Positions 1 to 3,741 of a stretch of 6,393 nucleotides of DNA are shown here, in pieces; position 1 is the first letter of the stretch, and every line of letters begins with the position of its first letter. The stretch covers positions 1-6,393 of the forward strand of contig JAHDEF010000104.1 of assembly GCA_020628975.1 (NCBI GenBank), read 5' to 3'. The notes under the pieces were generated by a model that ran no database searches, was not told where the DNA came from, and saw nothing but the letters and a program-made list of their open reading frames with translations. Origin of the DNA: Aquimarina sp. Its GTDB lineage: Bacteria; Bacteroidota; Bacteroidia; Flavobacteriales; Flavobacteriaceae. Made by a program: the position numbers and the translations under genes.

Positions 1-771
1 ACGCCATTTCCATTGGAATCTTTTATAAGAAACTACTTCAACAATATCATTTGTAGTGATTACATCACTTGCTACCATGGGCGCTTTAATAACTAAGCAA
101 TTTCGATTATAACTTGAAAGCACCACTTGAGGCAAAGCCTTGAATAAGGTTTGATCAGCTGATTTCTTTTTAGAATTTACCCTTCGTGCTGCAATATGTG
201 TTACGGTTTCGGTCATTCCGTAGGTTTCGTAAATTTTGGTTTCAACACCTTGAACCATAGCTATTAAATGCCCTGGTATTTGACCACCTCCCACAATCAA
301 TTTCTTAATTAAATGTAATCTATTTATAGAATTATCTAATTGAAAAGGCACCATTGCACAAAAATCATACTGCTTCAATACTTTGTCCAAGGGATTCGAT
401 TTAGGACTTACCACGTCTAATCGCCAGCCTAGTACCATAGCCCTAACTAGCATCATTTTACCAGCTATATATTTAGCGGGTAAACACAACAAAGCACTAG
501 TTTCTGCAGGAACTTTAAAAAAAGTAGCCGTAGCCTTAGCACTATTTACCATATGTTCTTTTCGAAGCTTTATAATTTTGGGTGTTCCTGTAGAACCTGA
601 AGTACTGGCTTCTACGGTATCTTCATCCGATAGCCAATCTAGAAGAAATTCACCTATTTCAACCTCATAACTTTCTCCTGAGCGTACTAGCGTATGAGCG
701 TAATTTTCTAAAGCTGTTGATGTGTAGCTTTTATTATTAAGTCGAAAAGAAGAATGAAGCTTGGCAAACAT
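1..771 (-). CDS. menE: o-succinylbenzoate-CoA ligase-like AMP-binding enzyme, partial (C-terminus beyond left edge)
   Basis: My own translation from ATG at 769-771 stays open to base 1, giving 257 residues and no stop, so the C-terminal part is missing. The protein is an ANL-superfamily adenylate-forming enzyme. The phosphate-binding A3 loop STSGSTGTPK lies at residues 56-65, the A5 motif TYGMTET at 183-189, and TTNDIVE near 239-245 sits where the ATP-ribose-binding aspartate is expected. The very short N-terminus, with A3 already at residue 56, matches the compact MenE proteins of Bacteroidota rather than long acyl-CoA synthetases. MenE activates o-succinylbenzoate with ATP and CoA in cytoplasmic menaquinone synthesis. 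The substrate is inferred from family resemblance, since no other men gene is in view; another small acyl-CoA ligase is the alternative. A TAnnTTTG promoter box lies 16 bases before the start, and the terminator at 859-898 separates it from the peroxiredoxin gene. Confidence 0.78.
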   Translation of the reverse strand, partial: MFAKLHSSFRLNNKSYTSTALENYAHTLVRSGESYEVEIGEFLLDWLSDEDTVEASTSGSTGTPKIIKLRKEHMVNSAKATATFFKVPAETSALLCLPAKYIAGKMMLVRAMVLGWRLDVVSPKSNPLDKVLKQYDFCAMVPFQLDNSINRLHLIKKLIVGGGQIPGHLIAMVQGVETKIYETYGMTETVTHIAARRVNSKKKSADQTLFKALPQVVLSSYNRNCLVIKAPMVASDVITTNDIVEVVSYKRFQWKWR

Positions 772-787
772 AAATTGTGCTTTAACA

Positions 788-795
788 CAAAAATA
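788..795 (-). promoter_or_regulatory. Bacteroidota -7 promoter box before menE
   Basis: Read on the minus strand this is TATTTTTG, a full match to the Bacteroidota -7 consensus TAnnTTTG, 16 bases upstream of the menE ATG. No good TTTG -33 element is present at the usual distance of about 20 bases; the nearest TTTG on this strand is about 37 bases upstream. It supports menE having its own promoter with a very short leader. Confidence 0.45.
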
Positions 796-858
796 GCACA
801 ATCAATCTATTGCTATTTAATGCTTTCTGTAACAAAACATTAAAAGTATGTTAATAAA

Positions 859-898
859 AAACCTTTCCCGATGCTAATAAGCATAACGAGAAAGGTTT
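859..898 (-). terminator. Rho-independent terminator, bidirectional-looking, behind the peroxiredoxin gene
   Basis: Bases 859-867 (AAACCTTTC) pair with 890-898 (GAAAGGTTT). An inner stem follows: CG at 869-870 pairs with CG at 887-888, and ATGCT at 871-875 pairs with AGCAT at 880-884 around an AATA loop. On the minus strand the stem runs into TTTTTATT, as expected for a terminator of the upstream peroxiredoxin gene. On the plus strand it is followed by GTTTTTTTG, so it could also stop antisense transcription. It lies just above the menE promoter and insulates the two genes. Confidence 0.75.
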
Positions 899-910
899 GT
901 TTTTTTGATA

Positions 911-956
911 AGAAGTAAGCTAATTAAACTATAGAATGCAATTAGCTATTACTTTT
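911..956 (-). other. Long AT-rich hairpin just after the peroxiredoxin stop codon
   Basis: AGTAAGCTAATT at 914-925 pairs with AATTAGC at 940-946 and TTACT at 949-953, with a two-base TA bulge at 947-948 and a 14-base loop. Flanking A/T and G-T pairs can extend it to 911-956. It starts only 7 bases beyond the stop codon and has no clear U-tract after it on the minus strand, so it looks more like a 3'-UTR structure or mRNA stabiliser placed before the real terminator at 859-898. Confidence 0.5.
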
Positions 957-962
957 TACTGA

Positions 963-1601
963 CTATAATTTTGAAAGGTATTCAGCCGTTCCTTTGGCAT
1001 TAGGTGCCATTGCTTCTTTTCCTTCTTCCCAGTTTGCAGGACAAACTTCGCCATGCTTCTGTACGTGTGCGTAAGCATCAATTAAACGTAAATACTCAGC
1101 TACATTACGACCAACAGGCATGTGGTTGATTCCTTCATGGAAAACCGTACCTTCTTCATCAATTAAATATGTAGCTCGATAAGTTACATTATCACCTTCT
1201 ACGATTACTGCGCCTGTTTCTTCATCGTAAGTTTCATTAGTAATATCTAAAATACCTAACTGGCTCGATAAATTACGATTACTATCAGCTAAGATTGGGT
1301 AAGTTACCCCTTCGATACCACCGTTATCTTTTGCAGTACTTAACCATGCAAAATGCACCTCTGGCGTATCACAAGAAGCTCCGATTACAATAGTATTTCT
1401 TTTTTCAAATTCAGCAATAGCTTCTTGAAAAGCATGTAATTCTGTTGGACATACAAAAGTAAAGTCTTTTGGGTACCAAAATAAAACTACTTTCTTGTTG
1501 TTATTTTTAGCTTCTTCTAAAACATTAATTTTAAAAGTATCGCCTAAGTCGTTCATTGCATCGACGCTTAAATTTGGGAATTTCTTTCCTACAAATGCCA
1601 T
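963..1601 (-). CDS. Typical 2-Cys peroxiredoxin (AhpC/Prx1 family)
   Basis: Cytoplasmic thiol peroxidase that reduces hydrogen peroxide, organic hydroperoxides and possibly peroxynitrite. The 212-residue protein carries the active site FTFVCPTEL with peroxidatic Cys51, Pro44 and Thr48, the conserved Arg142 in YRATYLID, and the resolving Cys187 in HGEVCPANW, which define the dimeric typical 2-Cys class. The length is close to that usual for the class. I start at ATG 1601 (MAFVGKKFPN), the conserved N-terminus; the frame extends to a GTG at 1634, but that codon overlaps the -7 promoter box, so the longer form is unlikely. The hyperoxidation-sensitivity motifs are altered: GGIE at 94-97 instead of GGLG, and YL near the C-terminus instead of YF. 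The reductant, thioredoxin or AhpF type, cannot be told from this window. It is transcribed divergently from bshB1, and the stop is followed by two hairpins. Confidence 0.95.
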   Translation of the reverse strand: MAFVGKKFPNLSVDAMNDLGDTFKINVLEEAKNNNKKVVLFWYPKDFTFVCPTELHAFQEAIAEFEKRNTIVIGASCDTPEVHFAWLSTAKDNGGIEGVTYPILADSNRNLSSQLGILDITNETYDEETGAVIVEGDNVTYRATYLIDEEGTVFHEGINHMPVGRNVAEYLRLIDAYAHVQKHGEVCPANWEEGKEAMAPNAKGTAEYLSKL

Positions 1602-1633
1602 GATTTTAAATTTTTGATTTGTTAAATATGGCA

Positions 1634-1641
1634 CAAATATA
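1634..1641 (-). promoter_or_regulatory. -7 promoter box of the peroxiredoxin gene
   Basis: The minus strand reads TATATTTG, a full match to TAnnTTTG, 32 bases upstream of ATG 1601, implying a leader of about 25 bases. The stretch about 20 bases further upstream is only T-rich (TTTTTTA) and is a weak -33 element. The box overlaps the alternative GTG start at 1632-1634, which argues for the shorter protein. No Shine-Dalgarno sequence precedes the ATG; the leader is A-rich, as usual in this phylum. Confidence 0.55.
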
Positions 1642-1751
1642 AGCCTAAGAAAGGGCTAAAAAATAATACTCGAATTTTTAATTATTATTTAGCGATAAGT
1701 TAAAATTATAGCTCTTCACCGTTCAAAATTTAAAATGTAATGTTTTTAGTA

Positions 1752-1759
1752 TAACTTTA
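1752..1759 (+). promoter_or_regulatory. Possible -7 promoter box of bshB1
   Basis: TAACTTTA differs from TAnnTTTG only in its last base and lies 31 bases before the bshB1 ATG. No TTTG -33 element is seen at the right distance. In such AT-rich sequence a near-match arises easily, so this is only the best candidate in the divergent intergenic region. Confidence 0.3.
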
Positions 1760-1790
1760 AACTCTGAATTTCAAATATTAATTTTAATAC

Positions 1791-2510
1791 ATGAAACTTG
1801 ACATTTTAGCCTTTGGGGCTCACCCCGACGATATTGAACTTTCTTGCGCAGGTACGCTTGCCAAAGAAATTAAGAACGGAAAAAAAGTAGGAATTATTGA
1901 TCTTACAAGTGGCGAATTAGGTTCACGAGGTTCAGCAGAAATTAGAGATCAAGAAGCCGCAGTAGCAGCGAAAATTATTGGGGTTGAAATTCGTGAAAAT
2001 TTAAAATTTAGAGATGGTTTTTTTAAGAATGATGAAACTCATCAGCTTAAAATCATTAAAAAAATTAGACAATACCAACCAGAAATCGTGCTTTGTAATG
2101 CCATCGATGACCGGCATATAGATCATGGAAAAGGAAGCAAACTGGTTTCGGATGCTTGTTTTTTAAGTGGCTTATTGAGAATAGAAACGACTCATTTAGG
2201 AGAAAAGCAAACACATTGGAGGCCTAAACAGATATATCATTATATACAGTGGAAAGACTTACAACCAGATTTTGTTGTAGATATTTCTGGGTTTATGAAA
2301 ATTAAAGAAAAAGCTGTTTTAGCTTATGGTTCACAGTTTTATCAAAATAGTGATAAAAACCAACCAGAAACGCCTATTTCAAACCTTAACTTTTTAGAAA
2401 GTGTAACTTATAGAGCCAAAGACTTAGGGCGTTTAATAGGCGTAGATCATGCCGAGGGATTTAATGTAGAACGCTACCCTGCTGTCGACTCGTTATTTGA
2501 CTTAAAATGA
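1791..2510 (+). CDS. bshB1: Bacillithiol biosynthesis deacetylase BshB1 (PIG-L/LmbE family)
   Basis: Zinc-dependent hydrolase that removes acetyl from N-acetylglucosaminyl-L-malate to give GlcN-malate, the second step of bacillithiol synthesis between BshA and BshC. The 239-residue protein begins MKLDILAFGAHPDDIELSC: the AHPDD motif supplies zinc ligands His11 and Asp14 and the general base Asp13, and HIDH at 109-112 supplies the third zinc ligand His112. The TSGELGSRGS segment at residues 39-48 and the C-terminal GVDHAEGF at 217-224 are characteristic of the BshB1 subgroup. Length and start agree with the family. It acts in the cytoplasm; no signal peptide is seen. BshA and BshC are not in the window. 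The alternative is a related GlcNAc-type deacetylase, but the subgroup signature is strong. The neighbouring divergent gene is a peroxiredoxin, another thiol-redox protein. The TGA stop lies at the edge of a terminator-like hairpin loop. Confidence 0.93.
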   Translation: MKLDILAFGAHPDDIELSCAGTLAKEIKNGKKVGIIDLTSGELGSRGSAEIRDQEAAVAAKIIGVEIRENLKFRDGFFKNDETHQLKIIKKIRQYQPEIVLCNAIDDRHIDHGKGSKLVSDACFLSGLLRIETTHLGEKQTHWRPKQIYHYIQWKDLQPDFVVDISGFMKIKEKAVLAYGSQFYQNSDKNQPETPISNLNFLESVTYRAKDLGRLIGVDHAEGFNVERYPAVDSLFDLK

Positions 2511-2523
2511 GTCAAATAATTTT
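2493..2523 (+). terminator. bshB1: Terminator-like hairpin containing the bshB1 stop codon
   Basis: TTATTTGACT at 2493-2502 pairs perfectly with AGTCAAATAA at 2510-2519 around a 7-base loop, followed by TTTT at 2520-2523. The stop codon TGA (2508-2510) sits at the loop-to-stem boundary, and the last codons form the left arm. The stem is AT-rich and the U-tract short, so it may be a weak terminator or an mRNA-end structure that forms once ribosomes release. Confidence 0.5.
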
Positions 2524-2559
2524 ACAGGGAGAAAAAATAGAAAAAATATTGATTTAGTA

Positions 2560-2591
2560 TTTGGTGAATAAGTTAGATTACTGTATTTTTG
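2560..2591 (+). promoter_or_regulatory. Strong Bacteroidota-type promoter of tRNA-His
   Basis: A TTTG -33 element at 2560-2563 is followed after 20 bases by TATTTTTG at 2584-2591, a full match to TAnnTTTG. Transcription would start within about 6 bases, just upstream of the mature tRNA at 2606. This is the best-formed promoter in the window and shows that the tRNA is transcribed as its own unit. Confidence 0.7.
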
Positions 2592-2605
2592 CCGTCCAAT
2601 TAAAT

Positions 2606-2680
2606 GGTGGTTGTAGCTCAGTTGGTTAGAGCGCCTGATTGTGGTTCAGGAGGTCGTCGGTTCGAGACCGATCTTCCACC
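2606..2680 (+). tRNA. tRNA-His (anticodon GTG)
   Basis: Cloverleaf by eye: acceptor GTGGTTG (2607-2613), T8-A9, D-stem GCTC/GAGC, anticodon stem CCTGA/TCAGG around TTGTGGT with GTG at 2641-2643, and T-stem GTCGG/CCGAT around TTCGAGA. G at 2606 is the tRNA-His-specific G-1 and faces the discriminator C73 at 2680, so histidine identity is doubly supported. The full CCA is not encoded (CCT follows C73), so it must be added after transcription. Odd point: acceptor positions 5-68 and 6-67 are U-U oppositions, while 7-66 and 1-4/69-72 pair normally. A dedicated promoter lies upstream and a strong terminator immediately downstream. Confidence 0.95.
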
Positions 2681-2686
2681 CCTAAG

Positions 2687-2718
2687 AAGCGAAAAGTTTA
2701 GACTTTTCGCTTTTTTTT
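2687..2718 (+). terminator. Rho-independent terminator of tRNA-His, shared with the convergent porP/sprF-like gene
   Basis: AAGCGAAAAGT at 2687-2697 pairs with ACTTTTCGCTT at 2702-2712 around a TTAG loop, within an uninterrupted T-run at 2711-2718: an 11-bp stem and classic U-tract for the plus-strand tRNA transcript. The convergent minus-strand gene ends at 2724, so its transcript enters the same hairpin; on that strand the trailing tract is TTCTTA, a weaker but possible terminator. Confidence 0.9.
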
Positions 2719-2723
2719 ATAAA

Positions 2724-3737
2724 TTATTTTACAGCTGGGCAATAGCAATTGAAACGCCCTTTCTTTCTTCTTTGTTTGCAGTTGAAATTAGCACCGATAG
2801 TAATTTGGTGGAATCCAGCATTTGAAAACACCTCTGAATTGCTTTGAGCTGTATAAGTATAAGCCACCATTAGCTTATTAAAATTTACACCAACAAAAGG
2901 ACTCCATTGCTTTAATCCTTCTAGTGTAATAGGTGTAGCTACATTATTAATCTCTTGATTATCTAAAGCAACTCTATAGGAAATACCTCCCCAAAGTTTT
3001 CCTTTAGGTAAGTCGTAATACATTTTTGCATTTAAGTCGGCAAATGATTGATCTATGGATAAACGATTACTATACAATACAGAAGGTTCGAAAGCTATAG
3101 GTTTATCGTTTAGCTTATAAATATAACCCGCTGTTAATAATACATTCCTAAGATTACTTGAGCTACCTTGATTAATATTAAACCCTCGATTTTCGATAGC
3201 ATTTTTTAAGGTTCCTATCAAATAAAAATCTTTTACGTGGTAAGACATACCAATATCTAAATTAAATTCAATACGACTATTTTGACCATCGTTAATAATA
3301 GGGTCAACTACATTCGTAAAAGTACTTCTATCTAAACTATATTGTAAAAAACCAGGACTTATTCCAAATGACAAACGTTTGAGTTGATTTCCTTTTGCCA
3401 AATCTATGTGATGTGCATAAGTTATATAAGCGCCATTTTGGGATGTAAATCCATTGCTATCTGTGAAAAAATTAGCGCCAATAGCCGAATTGGTATTTAT
3501 TTTAGAATTATAGGCTAACGTAAACAACCCAGGGGCTTCATCGACACCTGACCAGTTTTGTCTTCCTGTAATTCGAAGTTGACTACAATCTTTTGCCCCC
3601 GCCATTGAAGGGTGAATTAAATAATAGTTATCAGTTAAATAATCGGTATAAATAGGTAAGCCTTCTTGCGCTATTGATTTTGCCGTAGCTGAAATCAAGA
3701 AGACAAAAAATACAATTTTATGGTAATGTGTTTTCAT
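2724..3737 (-). CDS. PorP/SprF-family type IX secretion outer-membrane protein
   Basis: Predicted outer-membrane beta-barrel of the PorP/SprF family, 337 residues, a usual length. An N-terminal signal peptide (basic start, hydrophobic core around residues 8-17, cleavage near SIAQ at 21-24) is followed by the family's opening QEGLPIYTDYL and the NYYLIHPSMAGA segment, then alternating amphipathic strands. The C-terminus holds a basic, cysteine-containing tail (Cys320, Cys331, Cys333) ending NCYCPAVK, as in other members. PorP is needed for T9SS function in Porphyromonas, and SprF is needed for surface delivery of the adhesin SprB in Flavobacterium. It starts four bases after the stop of the large cargo gene upstream, so the two are almost certainly cotranscribed and probably form a dedicated cargo/partner pair. 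No Shine-Dalgarno is seen; the ATG is preceded by A-rich sequence. Being one of many paralogues usual in such genomes, it is not given a symbol. Confidence 0.92.
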   Translation of the reverse strand: MKTHYHKIVFFVFLISATAKSIAQEGLPIYTDYLTDNYYLIHPSMAGAKDCSQLRITGRQNWSGVDEAPGLFTLAYNSKINTNSAIGANFFTDSNGFTSQNGAYITYAHHIDLAKGNQLKRLSFGISPGFLQYSLDRSTFTNVVDPIINDGQNSRIEFNLDIGMSYHVKDFYLIGTLKNAIENRGFNINQGSSSNLRNVLLTAGYIYKLNDKPIAFEPSVLYSNRLSIDQSFADLNAKMYYDLPKGKLWGGISYRVALDNQEINNVATPITLEGLKQWSPFVGVNFNKLMVAYTYTAQSNSEVFSNAGFHQITIGANFNCKQRRKKGRFNCYCPAVK

Positions 3738-3741
3738 ATTT

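Noticed and set aside
383..670. Plus-strand open frame of 95 codons
   Set aside because: It is antisense to the menE frame, whose AMP-binding motifs are clear; no promoter or leader supports it.
1602..1634. Eleven-residue N-terminal extension of the peroxiredoxin from GTG 1634
   Set aside because: The GTG overlaps the TATATTTG promoter box, and the family's conserved N-terminus begins at ATG 1601.
2604..2825. Plus-strand open frame of 73 codons over the tRNA-His
   Set aside because: It begins inside the tRNA gene, runs through the terminator hairpin and the antisense of the PorP/SprF-like gene, and shows no protein features.
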